Assembly (NCBI GenBank): GCA_016182965.1
Contig: JACPFM010000002.1
Coordinates: forward strand, 1 to 64,000
Length of the DNA stretch: 64,000 nt
Direction of reading: 5' to 3'
Source of the DNA: Deltaproteobacteria bacterium
GTDB lineage: Bacteria; Myxococcota_A; Polyangia; Polyangiales; JADJMO01
In this document: piece by piece, positions 44,863-54,192 of the stretch
How the letters are laid out: each line of letters opens with the position of its first letter
Position numbering within the stretch: the first letter of the stretch is position 1
The notes under the pieces: generated by a model
The model's database searches: none
The model's input: the letters and a program-made list of their open reading frames with translations, nothing else
What the model was told of the DNA's origin: nothing
Position numbers and translations under genes: made by a program

Positions 44863-47028
44863 GTGGCCGACGACGCGCTCGATCGCTTCTTCGAACTCTC
44901 TGTCGACATGCTCTGCGTCGCGGGCGTCGACGGCTACTTCAGGCGGGTGAACCCCGCCTTCGACGCGCTCGGCTACGGGCGCGAGGAGCTCCTCTCCTTG
45001 CCGTTCCTGGAGCTCGTCCACCCCGACGATCGAGCGGCCACGCAGGTGGAGCTCGACAAGCTGGCCCGCGGCACCCGCACGGTCGGGTTCGAGAACCGCT
45101 ATCGGTGCAGGGACGGCTGCTACCGGTCGTTGTCGTGGAACGCAGCACCCGACGCGGCGGGCAACGTGTACGCGGTCGCCCGTGACGTGACCGAGCAAAG
45201 GCGCGCCGAGCAGGCGCTCGAGCGCTGGGCGCACGTCTTCGAGAACGCGGGCTGGGGAATCGTCATCGGCTCGAGGGACGGGACGACGCTCGAGCGGATC
45301 AACGCCGAGTTCGCTCGCATGCACGGCTGGTCCGTCGAGGAGCTCGTCGGCCGACCGATCCTCGACGTGTTCGCGCCCGAGGTGCGCCACACCATCGCGG
45401 GTCACATCCAACGTTCGCACGCGAAGGGCCGACATACGTTCGAATCGGTCCACCTGCGCAAGGACGGGACCACGTTTCCGGTCCTCGTCGACGTCACGGC
45501 GGTCCGAGACGCGTCGGGTGAGGTCCTCTATCGCGCGGTCCACGTTCACGACGACAGCGAGCGCAGGCGCGCCGAGGACTCGGTTCGCGAGGCCAATCGC
45601 TTCCTCGAGGCGGTCATCGAGAACATCCCCCACATGGTGTTCGTCAAGGACGCCGAGCGCCTCGCGTTCGTCCGTTTCAACCGGGCGGGGGAGGAGCTGC
45701 TCGGCCTCTCGCGCGCCGAGCTGCTCGGGAAGAACGACTACGATTTCTTCCCGAAAGAGCAGGCCGAGTTCTTTCAGGCGAAGGACCGGCTGGTGCTCCG
45801 CGACGGGACCCTCGTCGACATCCCCGAGGAGCCGATCCAGACCAAGCGGGGCAGGCGGCTGCTGCAAACGAAGAAGGTGCCCATCCTCGACGGGGACGGC
45901 CGGCCCCGTTTCCTGCTCGGGATCTCCGAAGACATCACCGAGCTGAAAGCGGCCACGGAGTCGCGCGCGCGGCTCGCCGCGATCGTCGAGAGCTCCGACG
46001 ACGCGATCATCGCGAGGACCCTCGAGGGCGTCGTCACCAGCTGGAACGAGAGCGCCGAGCGGATGTTCGGGTACTCGGCTGCCGAGATGATCGGCCAGCC
46101 CATCTCGTCGCTGTTCCCGGCACGCATCGAGCACCAGGAAGCCGCCCTCGCCGCCCGCATCGTGGCGGGCGAGCGCATCACCCACTACGAGACGGTCCGG
46201 AGGCGCAAGGACGGCTCGGAGATCGACGTCTCGGTCACGCTGTCGCCGATCCGGGACTGCGCCGGGACGGTGAGCGGTATCTCGAAGATCGTGCGCGACA
46301 TCACCGCGAGCAAGCGCATGCAGCGTGAGCTCGTGGCCGCCAAAGAGGCCACCGAGGCCGCCAACGCCGAACTCGAGGCGTTCAGCTACTCCGTCGCCCA
46401 CGATCTGCGCGCGCCGCTGCGAAGCATCGACGGGTTCAGTCAGGCGCTCCTCGAGGACTACGCCGGCGTGCTCGACGACGAGGGCAGCAAGTACCTGCGC
46501 TACGTCCGCGAAGCGGCCCAGCTGATGGCGCAGCTCATCGACGATCTGCTCAACCTGTCTCGAGTCACCCGGGCCGAGCTCGTGCGCGAGCGCGTCGACC
46601 TCTCGGCGCTGGCGAGCAGCATGCTGGCCCGCCTCGCGTCGACCTATCCGGGCCGGGACGTCGAGGCGATCGTCGAGGACGGGCTCATGGTCGAGGGCGA
46701 TCCGCGACTCCTCGCGGTGGCGCTCGACAACCTGCTCGGCAACGCCTGGAAGTTCACCTCGAAGCGCGCGCGTGCGCGCATCGAGCTCGGCGCCGTCACG
46801 CGCGACGGCGCGCCCACGTTCTTCGTGCGCGACAACGGCGCCGGGTTCGACATGACCTACGCGAACAAGCTGTTCGGCGTGTTCCAGCGCTTGCACTCCA
46901 TGACGGAGTTCGAGGGGACCGGCGTGGGGCTCGCGACCGTGCAGCGCATCATTCGCCGCCACGGTGGGCGGGTCTGGGCGGAGGGCGAGGTCGGGGTGGG
47001 GGCGACGCTGTACTTCACGTTACCATGA
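44863..47028 (+). CDS. Soluble PAS-domain sensor histidine kinase (four PAS)
   Basis: 721 aa; GTG start with GGAGGG 8 nt upstream. No membrane helix or signal. Four PAS/PAC units at about residues 6-120, 125-245, 250-365 and 370-495 (GYFRRVNPAFDALGYGREEL, RINAEFARMHGWSVEELVG, FVRFNRAGEELLGLSRAELL, VTSWNESAERMFGYSAAEMI). HisKA with H-box SYSVAHDLRAPLRSIDGF near residue 511, as in phytochrome-type kinases, then HATPase_c (LDNLLGNAWKFTSK, RDNGAGFDM, GTGVGLATVQ). The ligand is unknown. First gene of a three-gene operon; its stop lies within an ATGA that could start the next ORF. Confidence 0.93.
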   Translation: MADDALDRFFELSVDMLCVAGVDGYFRRVNPAFDALGYGREELLSLPFLELVHPDDRAATQVELDKLARGTRTVGFENRYRCRDGCYRSLSWNAAPDAAGNVYAVARDVTEQRRAEQALERWAHVFENAGWGIVIGSRDGTTLERINAEFARMHGWSVEELVGRPILDVFAPEVRHTIAGHIQRSHAKGRHTFESVHLRKDGTTFPVLVDVTAVRDASGEVLYRAVHVHDDSERRRAEDSVREANRFLEAVIENIPHMVFVKDAERLAFVRFNRAGEELLGLSRAELLGKNDYDFFPKEQAEFFQAKDRLVLRDGTLVDIPEEPIQTKRGRRLLQTKKVPILDGDGRPRFLLGISEDITELKAATESRARLAAIVESSDDAIIARTLEGVVTSWNESAERMFGYSAAEMIGQPISSLFPARIEHQEAALAARIVAGERITHYETVRRRKDGSEIDVSVTLSPIRDCAGTVSGISKIVRDITASKRMQRELVAAKEATEAANAELEAFSYSVAHDLRAPLRSIDGFSQALLEDYAGVLDDEGSKYLRYVREAAQLMAQLIDDLLNLSRVTRAELVRERVDLSALASSMLARLASTYPGRDVEAIVEDGLMVEGDPRLLAVALDNLLGNAWKFTSKRARARIELGAVTRDGAPTFFVRDNGAGFDMTYANKLFGVFQRLHSMTEFEGTGVGLATVQRIIRRHGGRVWAEGEVGVGATLYFTLP

Positions 47029-47066
47029 TAGGAGCGCGTCGAGTCGCGACGACGGGAGCGCATTGC

Positions 47067-47531
47067 ATGAACGCTACGGGCAAAGACAAGTTCATCCTGC
47101 TGGTCGAGGACAACCCGCGAGACGAAGATCTCACGCTGCGCGCGCTGAAGAGGAGCAACGTCCTCAATCCGGTCTTCGTCGCCCGCGACGGCGTCGAGGC
47201 GCTCGACTACCTGTTCGGCCGGGGCGCGTACGCGGGCGCGCCTCCCGCCTTGCCGCAGCTCGTCCTCCTCGATCTCAAGCTGCCCAAGCTCGACGGCTTG
47301 GAGGTGCTCAGGATGCTGCGGCTCGACGAGCGCACGAAGCTCGTCCCGGTCGTGATCCTCACCTCGTCGGTCGAGGAGCAGGACCTCGTGCGCGGCTACA
47401 GCCTCGGCGCCAACAGCTACGTGCGCAAACCGGTCGACTTCGTGCAGTTCAGCGAGGCCGTACGGCAGCTCGGCCTCTACTGGCTCGTCCTGAACGAGGG
47501 CCCCCCGTCTTCGAGCAGGTCACGCGCGTGA
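47067..47531 (+). CDS. Single-domain response regulator, Rcp1-like
   Basis: 154 aa from the ATG at 47067, preceded by GGGAG; a start at 47025 in ATGA overlap would add 14 residues. Receiver: ILLVEDNPRDEDLTLRAL (acidic pair), VLLDLKLPKLDGLEVLR (acceptor Asp), VVILTSSVEEQDL and YVRKPVDFVQF (Lys). The insert DYLFGRGAYAGAPPALPQ is typical of Rcp1/phytochrome partner regulators, which fits the phytochrome-like H-box upstream. It has no output domain and probably relays phosphate between the two kinases. The stop overlaps the GTG of the next gene. Confidence 0.92.
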   Translation: MNATGKDKFILLVEDNPRDEDLTLRALKRSNVLNPVFVARDGVEALDYLFGRGAYAGAPPALPQLVLLDLKLPKLDGLEVLRMLRLDERTKLVPVVILTSSVEEQDLVRGYSLGANSYVRKPVDFVQFSEAVRQLGLYWLVLNEGPPSSSRSRA

Positions 47532-49108
47532 GCACGATGCTGCGAGCCCTCATCGTCGAGGACGTCGAGCGCGACGCCGACCTGCTCGTCCGCGAGCTCA
47601 AACGTGGCGGCTTCGACGTGACCTTCGACCGCGTCGACACCGCGGAGGCGATGTCCCTCGCGCTCGATCGGCAGCGCTGGGACATCGTCATCTCCGACTA
47701 CACCATGCCGCGCTTCAGCGCGCCCGCGGCCCTGGCGCTGGTCAACGACCGCAAGCTCGACCTGCCCTTCATCATCGTGTCCGGCACCATCGGCGAAGAG
47801 ACCGCAGTCAAGGCGATGCGGGCCGGCGCGCACGACTTCATGGTGAAGGGCGAGTACGCCCGGCTGATCCCGGCGGTCGAGCGGGAGATCCGCGAGGCCG
47901 CGCTCCGCGCCGAGCGGGCGAAGATGCAGGAGCAACTGCTGATCTCCGAGCGCATGGCGTCGGTGGGAACGCTGGCTGCCGGCGTGGCGCACGAGATCAA
48001 CAACCCGCTCGCCGCGTTGATCGCGAACCTCGCCTTCGCCGCCGACGAGATCGCGAAGCTTCGCGGCGAGGCCCGTTCGAGCGGCTGCAGCCAGCCCCAA
48101 TGCGAAGGGAGCATCGTCGGGATCGCCCGCAGCCTCGAGGAGGTCGAGGACCCGCTCCGGGACGCACGCGAGTCGGCCGATCGCATCCGGGAGATCGTCC
48201 GCGACCTGAAGACGTTCTCGCGCTCTGCCGACGAGAGGCCGGGCGTCGCCGACGTCCGCCGCATCATCGAGTCGACGCTCCGCATGGCGTGGAACGAGAT
48301 CCGGCACCGGGCGCGCCTCGTCAAGGACTACGCCGACCTGCCACCGGTCCAGGGGGATGAGGGGCGGCTCGGCCAGGTCTTCCTCAACCTCATCATCAAC
48401 GCCGCACAGGCGATCCCCGAGGGCCGCGCCGACGAGAACGAGATCCGGATCGTCACGCGCCCGACTGGCGACGGTCGGGTAGTCATCGAGGTGCGCGACA
48501 CGGGCGCGGGCATCCCCGAAGCCGACCTCACACGGATCTTCGACCCGTTCTTCACGACCAAGCCGATCGGCGTCGGCACCGGCCTCGGGCTCGCGATCTG
48601 TCATCGCATCGTGGCCGCTGCCGGCGGCCGCATCGACGTCGACAGCAGGGTCGGCGGCGGGACGACGTTCCGAGTGCACCTGCCCGTCGCGAGCGAGGGG
48701 TTCGTGTCGGCCCCGGCGTCCCGGCCGCGGGCCGCTCCTCTGCGACGCGGCAAGGTCCTCGTCGTCGACGACGAGCCCGCGCTTTGCACCGCCATCCGGC
48801 GGATGCTCGCGTCGGACCACGACGTCGTCGTGACCGCCAGCGGCCGCGAAGCGCTGCAGCGCGTCTCCGGCGGCGAGCGCTTCGACGCGATCCTCTGCGA
48901 TCTGATGATGCCCGAGGTGACCGGCATGGACCTGCATGCAGAGCTCTCGCTCGTCGCGCCCGGCCAGGCCGAACGCATGATCTTCATGACCGGCGGAACG
49001 TTCACCTCGCGCGCTCGTGACTTCCTCGATGAGGTGCCGAACCCGCGCGTGGAGAAGCCGTTCGATCGCGGGATGCTGCGTTTCCTCATCGGCGAGTCGC
49101 TCCGCTGA
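47528..49108 (+). CDS. Hybrid histidine kinase REC-HisKA-HATPase-REC
   Basis: 526 aa from the GTG in the GTGA overlap (47528); the ATG at 47537 is also possible. Receiver 1 ([34 protein letters not shown]) takes the place of a sensor. HisKA H-box [17 protein letters not shown] is near residue 153, HATPase_c has [22 protein letters not shown] and [12 protein letters not shown], and receiver 2 ([28 protein letters not shown]) closes the protein. Soluble. With the two preceding genes it forms a compact phosphorelay whose first receiver may take phosphate from the PAS kinase. Confidence 0.92.
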   Translation: MSTMLRALIVEDVERDADLLVRELKRGGFDVTFDRVDTAEAMSLALDRQRWDIVISDYTMPRFSAPAALALVNDRKLDLPFIIVSGTIGEETAVKAMRAGAHDFMVKGEYARLIPAVEREIREAALRAERAKMQEQLLISERMASVGTLAAGVAHEINNPLAALIANLAFAADEIAKLRGEARSSGCSQPQCEGSIVGIARSLEEVEDPLRDARESADRIREIVRDLKTFSRSADERPGVADVRRIIESTLRMAWNEIRHRARLVKDYADLPPVQGDEGRLGQVFLNLIINAAQAIPEGRADENEIRIVTRPTGDGRVVIEVRDTGAGIPEADLTRIFDPFFTTKPIGVGTGLGLAICHRIVAAAGGRIDVDSRVGGGTTFRVHLPVASEGFVSAPASRPRAAPLRRGKVLVVDDEPALCTAIRRMLASDHDVVVTASGREALQRVSGGERFDAILCDLMMPEVTGMDLHAELSLVAPGQAERMIFMTGGTFTSRARDFLDEVPNPRVEKPFDRGMLRFLIGESLR

Positions 49109-49279
49109 AGATGGGGCCGAAGAACACGCACGGGACTGGCCGCTGCGTCATCGAAGGCGTCTCCTTCGGCCCCACCGTGTTCGGGGCGCCGGCCACGTGC
49201 GCCACGGCGTCGCGCAAGACGTCGAGGCGTCCGTCGACGGGACCGTCATGCGCGTCTCCGCCAAGAACGACGAGAAGGT

Positions 49280-49378
49280 GCCTTCGCGTTCCACGTCCAG
49301 CCGCGCGCCACGAAGGACCTCGACCTGCTCCTCGCGGCCGGCGAGAACCTCGACGTCGCGTGCGAGACGGCGGGCGTC
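49280..49378 (+). pseudogene. Relic of an AbiEii/DUF6036-type nucleotidyltransferase
   Basis: In frame from 49280, AFAFHVQPRATKDLDLLLAA and then GENLDVACETAG matches the metal-binding heart of AbiEii/DUF6036-like nucleotidyltransferases (usual form: F-H-x-x-P-R-x-T-K-D-L-D). Nothing coherent flanks it in the same frame, and the piece runs into the 3' end of the opposite gene. These enzymes are often toxins of toxin-antitoxin pairs; here only a ~33-residue fragment remains. The remaining 49109-49279 has no recognisable gene. Confidence 0.5.
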
Positions 49379-49396
49379 GCGAGCGCTCGGTCGCCT

Positions 49397-50833
49397 TCAG
49401 CCCAGCCGCTCCAACACCGCCGATACGTTCGGCGGGCTCGCCTCCGCGAGCGCCCGCAGCTTCTTCCCGTCGAAGAACGCGATCGTCGACCCGGCCTTCG
49501 CCAGCGTGGTGAACGGGCTCTCGATCATGTGGACCGCGTCGCGCACGTTCGCGAAGTGATCGACCCCGATCGTCGCGACCGGAGGCGTGTCGAGCTCCCA
49601 GCCCTTGTGCAGCGCGAGCTCGCCGCGCGCCACCAGACAGGCCTGCGCCGGCACCTCCCCCGAGGGGAACAGCAGCGTGTCCTCGTCGAACGACTGGATG
49701 CGATCGAGGCAGGCGAGCATCTCGTCGCGCACCAGCGCGTCGAGCTGACCCATCGTCTCGTGCATCGCGAAGAACGAGTCGATGCGGTGGATCTGCTTCG
49801 TCTGCGCGATGCGATCACGGAGCGTCGGGTTCTTCTCCATCACCGTCTTCAGCAGCGCGGCGTCGATGCGGAACAGCTCGGTGATGCGCTCGGCCCGGAG
49901 CGAGGCCGAGCAGCGCGCGCCGTCGGAGAGCACGCTCGCCTCGCCGAGCAGCCAGCCGGGGAAGCAGCAGCGGACCATGCGCTGGCCGCCGTCGGGCTTC
50001 TCGAGCATCACGGCGATGATCCCCGAGCGGATGACGAACACCGCGCGCGACGGATCGCCCTCGCGCACCAGGAACTCGCCGCGGCGGACGGTCTGGATCT
50101 CGGCGTTCTTCTCGAGCCACGCCCGCTCGCTCGGCGTCGCGCCCGCGAGGGCAGGGGCCATCGTCACGCTGGCGATCGGCTGGATGCGCGCGCGGCTGCG
50201 CTCGAGGAGCGAGTGGATCGGCGTCTTCGCGAACGACGTCTGGCCGACCAGATCGAGCGCCGCGGTCGCCGCGTCCTCCAGGCCCTCGAGATCGAAGCGA
50301 TCGGCGAACTCGCGGGCGGCGGCCTCGAGGTAGCCGAGGGCCGTCTGCGTGTTGCCGAGCCGGCGCTCGATGTCCGCCATGCCGAGCAGCGCCGACGCGC
50401 GGACCTCCGGATCGGCGAGGACGCGCGGGTACAGCGAGCGCGCCCGCTCGAGCTCGTTCTTCGCGAGGTGCGAGCGGATGCGGCCAAGGACCGTGGTCGT
50501 CCCGGGCATCTCGAGCGACGCGGGCGGCTGCTCGTCGAGCCCGCCGAGGTCGAGCGAGTCGAGGCGCACCGACGCCGGCGGCTCCTCCTCGCGGCTCGCG
50601 CGCAGCACCTCGACCACGCCGTCCGGATCGAGCAGCGGCGAGAGCACGCCGCGCTCGTCGACCTCGAGCTCCGCGATGTCGACGTCGCCGCTCTTCAGGG
50701 GCGCGACGATGCGCACCTTCCAGCCGTACGCGTCGACGTGGTGGACGCGGCGCAGCTCGCGCACGACGAGCAGCTTGCCGAACTCGCCGCGCAGGTATGC
50801 GGAGACCGCGGCCTGGACCTGTTCCCGCGTCAC
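49397..50833 (-). CDS. Cyclic-nucleotide-binding domain protein with helical N-terminus
   Basis: 478 aa; GTG start. The N-terminal ~110 residues are an unknown alpha/beta domain (VQAAVSAYLRGEFGKLLVVR). A TPR-like helical pair lies at ~115-195 (LAKNELERARSLYPRVLADP, LGNTQTALGYLEAAAREFAD). A cNMP-binding fold lies at about 220-345, IQTVRRGEFLVREGDPSRAV and FPGWLLGEASVLSDGARC, with the phosphate-binding cassette close to GEASVLSDGARCSASL (canonical RS/RT is CSA here). A second, weaker cNMP-like fold follows. No HTH is seen, so this is not an obvious Crp regulator. A TAGGAT box lies 7 nt before the start. Confidence 0.82.
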   Translation of the reverse strand: MTREQVQAAVSAYLRGEFGKLLVVRELRRVHHVDAYGWKVRIVAPLKSGDVDIAELEVDERGVLSPLLDPDGVVEVLRASREEEPPASVRLDSLDLGGLDEQPPASLEMPGTTTVLGRIRSHLAKNELERARSLYPRVLADPEVRASALLGMADIERRLGNTQTALGYLEAAAREFADRFDLEGLEDAATAALDLVGQTSFAKTPIHSLLERSRARIQPIASVTMAPALAGATPSERAWLEKNAEIQTVRRGEFLVREGDPSRAVFVIRSGIIAVMLEKPDGGQRMVRCCFPGWLLGEASVLSDGARCSASLRAERITELFRIDAALLKTVMEKNPTLRDRIAQTKQIHRIDSFFAMHETMGQLDALVRDEMLACLDRIQSFDEDTLLFPSGEVPAQACLVARGELALHKGWELDTPPVATIGVDHFANVRDAVHMIESPFTTLAKAGSTIAFFDGKKLRALAEASPPNVSAVLERLG

Positions 50834-50840
50834 GGGACGG

Positions 50841-50846
50841 ATCCTA
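50841..50846 (-). promoter_or_regulatory. Candidate -10 (TAGGAT) for the cNMP-binding protein gene
   Basis: TAGGAT on the minus strand, 7 nt before the GTG at 50833. Confidence 0.4.
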
Positions 50847-50897
50847 CATCAGCGGTCGCGATTCCGGGACACCGCCTGCCTGTCGCTGTATCGGCTT

Positions 50898-51010
50898 GGT
50901 CGTCAGTCGTCAGTCGTCAGTCATCAGCCCAACCGAACGGAGGACAGGACAGTTCTCAGTCTTCGCTCTGACGCCTGATGACTGATGACTGATGACTGAT
51001 GACTGATGAC
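50898..51010. repeat. GTCAGTC-type heptamer inverted repeat
   Basis: Left arm of TCGTCAG/TCATCAG units (50898-50927) and right arm of five CTGATGA units (50975-51010) can form a long stem with regular G-U wobbles around a 47-nt loop. It lies between the cNMP gene start and the downstream end of the OM-protein gene. Confidence 0.8.
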
Positions 51011-51071
51011 CCAGTCTGCGCCGCCAGCCACAATCGGACGTCCCGCGATTGCGACCGCTGATTCAGCTTGG

Positions 51072-51725
51072 TCACTGCGTCAGCACGACCAGGGAAAGGC
51101 TCGGGAGGAACGTGTGCATCCGGTAGGCGGCCGGTCCGTCGTCTCCGGCGAGGAAGTCGGCCTCCAGCCTCAGCACTCCGCCGATGCGGGTGCGCGGCCC
51201 GATCCGCACGTCGCGCGCGATGGCCGCGGTGAAATACGACCCGCTCGGGTAGGCGGCCCCGAGCACGCCGGGGTTCTTCCGGCCCGCGTCGTCGGGGCGC
51301 GTCGCCGCGGCGGCGAGGCCGAACCCGGCGTGCACGTGGAAGCCGACGTTCGGATCGGGCCACCATGCGCCCTCGACCCCGACGCGCGCGGTGTCGACGC
51401 GGCTCACCTTCCCGCAGCACAGCTCCGTCGAGGCCCGGGTGAACGCCATGTCGCCGCCGGCCATCGGTCCGAGCGCGAAGCCCGGCGCGACGCCGAAGAG
51501 GATGCCGGTGCGCACGCGCACGCCGGCGCCGTCGATGCCGCCGCGCCCGAAGCGGCCGGTGTCGGCGTTCGACGCCGACCACGACGCGTTCCAGATGGAC
51601 GCGCCGACCTCGGTGACGATCCACGTGCCCTTGCCGGGCTTCGCCTCCGTGGCGTCTGCCGCGCGCGCGAGGGACGGCGAAGCCGAGAGGGCCGTGCAGA
51701 GGACCGCCGTGACCGCGAGCTTCAT
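51072..51725 (-). CDS. Outer-membrane beta-barrel-like protein coupled to nrtR
   Basis: 217 aa. Cleavable signal (MKLAVTAVLCTALSASPSLA then RAAD). The mature protein has alternating strands with aromatic girdles (GKGTWIVTEVGASIWNASW, VRVRTGILFGVAPGFALGPM, VGFHVHAGFGLAAAA, GSYFTAAIARDVRIG) and ends SLSLVVLTQ, compatible with an eight-strand OM barrel. The start codon overlaps the nrtR stop (ATGA), so it is translated with the NAD operon. No NAD-related function is known for such barrels; transport of pyridines across the outer membrane is a speculation. Confidence 0.7.
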   Translation of the reverse strand: MKLAVTAVLCTALSASPSLARAADATEAKPGKGTWIVTEVGASIWNASWSASNADTGRFGRGGIDGAGVRVRTGILFGVAPGFALGPMAGGDMAFTRASTELCCGKVSRVDTARVGVEGAWWPDPNVGFHVHAGFGLAAAATRPDDAGRKNPGVLGAAYPSGSYFTAAIARDVRIGPRTRIGGVLRLEADFLAGDDGPAAYRMHTFLPSLSLVVLTQ

Positions 51726-52540
51726 GTCGCTCGCTTACGACGACTCGGCGCGCGCGTCTTCATCCCGCCGGTGACCTTCGCCGCCTCCGGCCACGGACGC
51801 ATCCACAGGAGCTCGCGCGTCGCAGCGCGGAACAGGCGCGCCGGGCGATGCGCGCCGCCGCGCGTGCGGCCCGTCTCGACCACCCAGCCCTCGCCCTCGA
51901 CGCGCTGTCGGAACGCGCGACGGTGCAGCTCACGGCCGAGGATCGCCTCGTAGGCGTGCTGCAGATCGGACAGCGTGAACTCCGGCGGCATCAGCGCGAA
52001 CGGCGCCGTCGTGTAGGTCACCCGGCCGCGAAGCCGCTCGACCGCGACGCGCACGATCTCGTCGTGATCGAAGGCCAGGGGCAGCTGGCGACCGCGGGCA
52101 TCGACCGGCCGATCGCCCTCGATGGCGAAGAACCGCGCGGCGGCCGCGTCGTCGCCCCCCTTGGCGTGCGCGACCCGATCCCAGGGGACCAGCGCGAGGT
52201 AGGCGACCGTCACCGTGCGGCCGCGCGGATCGCGGCCGGGCGCGCCGAACGTGGCCAGCTGATCGATCGGCACGCGATCGGTGACGCCCGTCTCCTCGGC
52301 GAGCTCGCGGCGCGCGGCGGCCTCGAGGTCCTCGTCGAGCCGTACGAACCCGCCCGGCAGCGCGTACCGCCCCTGGAACGGCGGGATCCCGCGCTCGATC
52401 AAGAGGACCGACAGGCGCCCGTCCGGCGAGAGCGTGAACACCACGACGTCGGCGGTGACGTGCGGGCCCTTGCCCCACCTGGCCTGCCAGGCGGCGATCG
52501 CCTCGGGGGTCATGCCTCCTTCGAGCTTCACGGGCGCCAT
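51722..52540 (-). CDS. nrtR: NrtR-type Nudix-related regulator of NAD synthesis
   Basis: 272 aa from the ATG at 52540, overlapping the nadE 3' end by 13 nt; the ATG at 52513 (GGAGG almost touching it) is an alternative. N-terminal Nudix domain: TADVVVFTLSPDGRLSVLLI, then GGFVRLDEDLEAAARRELAE and ETGV, which fits the full Nudix box GX5EX7REUXEEXGU. C-terminal winged helix (FTLSDLQHAYEAILGRELHR, RRAFRQRVEGEGWVVETGRT). NrtR represses NAD genes and releases DNA on binding ADP-ribose. An intact box means hydrolysis is also possible. Location in the NAD operon supports the call. Confidence 0.88.
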   Translation of the reverse strand: MAPVKLEGGMTPEAIAAWQARWGKGPHVTADVVVFTLSPDGRLSVLLIERGIPPFQGRYALPGGFVRLDEDLEAAARRELAEETGVTDRVPIDQLATFGAPGRDPRGRTVTVAYLALVPWDRVAHAKGGDDAAAARFFAIEGDRPVDARGRQLPLAFDHDEIVRVAVERLRGRVTYTTAPFALMPPEFTLSDLQHAYEAILGRELHRRAFRQRVEGEGWVVETGRTRGGAHRPARLFRAATRELLWMRPWPEAAKVTGGMKTRAPSRRKRAT

Positions 52541-54192
52541 CCCATCGCGATCGGGTAGTCGCGGCCGACCCACGCGCGCGGGCTGACCTTGAGCGACGGC
52601 GCGAACTGCTGCCGCTTGTACTCCGCGCGGTGCACCATGCGCGCGACGTTGCGCACGAGCTCCAGCGGCTGGCCGGTGATGCGGGCCGTCTCGTGCGCGC
52701 CGCGCTCGTGATCGACGAGGCTCGCGAGGATCGGATCGAGCACGTCGTATGGGGGCAGCGACTGATCGTCGCGCTGCCCGGGGCGCAGCTCGGCGCTCGG
52801 CGGCTTGGTCAGCGTGCGCTCGGGGATGGCGCCGTCGAGGAGGTGATCGTTCAGCCAGCGGCAGAGCCCGTACACCTCGTGCTTGTACACGTCGGCGATG
52901 ACCGCGAGGCCGCCGCACATGTCGCCGTACAGCGTGCAGTAGCCGACCGCGCACTCGCTCTTGTTGCCCGTGGTCAGGAGCAGCGCGCCGGTGCGGTTCG
53001 CCCACGCCATCAGCGTCGCGCCGCGGATGCGCGCCTGCACGTTCTCCCAGGTGACGTCGCCGGGGCCGGCCGGGTCGCGCTCGAGCGCCGGGCCGAGCAT
53101 GGCCTCGTACGCCGCGTGGGCCGGCTCGATCGGCACGACCTCGAACGGGAGCCGCAGGCGCGAGGCGAGGGCGCGCGCGTCGGCGACCGAGTGATCGGAC
53201 GAGTAGCGGCTCGGCATTCCGAGCGCCATGCCGTTCTCCGCCCCGAGCGCGAGGCTGCCGATCGCCGCGACCAGCGCCGAGTCGACGCCGCCGGAGAGGC
53301 CGATCACCCAGCGGGACATCCCTGTCTTGCGCGCGTAGTCGCGGACGCCGCTCACCAGCGCGCGCTGCAGCACGTCGGTCGGGTCGATCTCCGGGAGCGC
53401 GCAGCGCTCGGCGAGATCGACGGTGCGCACCGCGCGCTCGAACAGCGGGAGCTCGACGATCGGCGAGCCGTCGGCGGCGAAGGCGTGCGAGTGGCCGTCG
53501 AAGAGCAGGCCGTCGTTCCCGCCGACGGCGTTGACGTACACGATCGGCACGCCCCAGCGGCGCGCGGCGTGGCTCACCATCTTGCGCCGCACCTCGAACT
53601 TGCGCTGCGCGTAGGGCGAGGCGCTGACGTTCACGATCAGCTCGGCGCCCTGCTCCATCGCCTCGGCGACCGGGTCGCGATCGTAGAGGCGCGCGTCGCC
53701 CCAGAAGAGGCGATCGTTCCACATGTCTTCGCAGATGGTGATGCCGACGCGCGCGCCGCCGAGATCGAACACGCGCGTGGTGTGCTCCGGCGCCGGCTCG
53801 AAATATCGCCGCTCGTCGAACACGTCGTAGGTGGGCAGCAGCGCCTTGGGGATCTCGGCGATGATCTCGCCGCGCCGCGCGACGACCGCCGAGTTCCACA
53901 GCGCGCGGCCGCCGAAGCCGTTGCGCTCGCGCGCGCGCGGGGCGCCGAAGATGACGTGGAGATCGTCGGGGAGCTCGCGCACCAGGCGGTCGACCGCCGC
54001 GTCGCACACCTGCCGGAACTCGGCGATGTTCAGCAGATCGCGCGGCGGGTACCCGGTGATGATCAGCTCCGAGAGGACGACCAGCTCGGCGCCTTGCGCC
54101 TTGGCCTCGGCGCACGCCTCGAGGATGGAGCGGACGTTGCCGTCGACGTCGCCGACGATCGGATCGAGTTGCGCGAGCGCGATGCGTTTCAT
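52528..54192 (-). CDS. nadE: Glutamine-dependent NAD+ synthetase
   Basis: 554 aa. Amidates nicotinate adenine dinucleotide to NAD+. The N-terminal nitrilase-like glutaminase has Glu in VVLSELIITGYPPRDLL, Lys in AEIPKALLPTYDVFDERRYF and Cys in GITICEDMWND. The C-terminal synthetase has the ATP loop VIGLSGGVDSALVAAIG and LLTTGNKSECAVGYCTLYGD. The ATG overlaps the pncA stop (ATGA at 54189-54192), so the operon is tightly coupled. Full-length and complete. Confidence 0.96.
   Translation of the reverse strand: MKRIALAQLDPIVGDVDGNVRSILEACAEAKAQGAELVVLSELIITGYPPRDLLNIAEFRQVCDAAVDRLVRELPDDLHVIFGAPRARERNGFGGRALWNSAVVARRGEIIAEIPKALLPTYDVFDERRYFEPAPEHTTRVFDLGGARVGITICEDMWNDRLFWGDARLYDRDPVAEAMEQGAELIVNVSASPYAQRKFEVRRKMVSHAARRWGVPIVYVNAVGGNDGLLFDGHSHAFAADGSPIVELPLFERAVRTVDLAERCALPEIDPTDVLQRALVSGVRDYARKTGMSRWVIGLSGGVDSALVAAIGSLALGAENGMALGMPSRYSSDHSVADARALASRLRLPFEVVPIEPAHAAYEAMLGPALERDPAGPGDVTWENVQARIRGATLMAWANRTGALLLTTGNKSECAVGYCTLYGDMCGGLAVIADVYKHEVYGLCRWLNDHLLDGAIPERTLTKPPSAELRPGQRDDQSLPPYDVLDPILASLVDHERGAHETARITGQPLELVRNVARMVHRAEYKRQQFAPSLKVSPRAWVGRDYPIAMGWRP

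Noticed and set aside
44155..46962. 935-residue minus-strand ORF
   Set aside because: Opposite to the PAS kinase and ThiO-like genes, with no motif. Shadow frame.
49111..49512. 133-residue plus-strand ORF
   Set aside because: No family, mixed composition and overlap with an opposite gene. Only the nucleotidyltransferase fragment in another frame looks meaningful.
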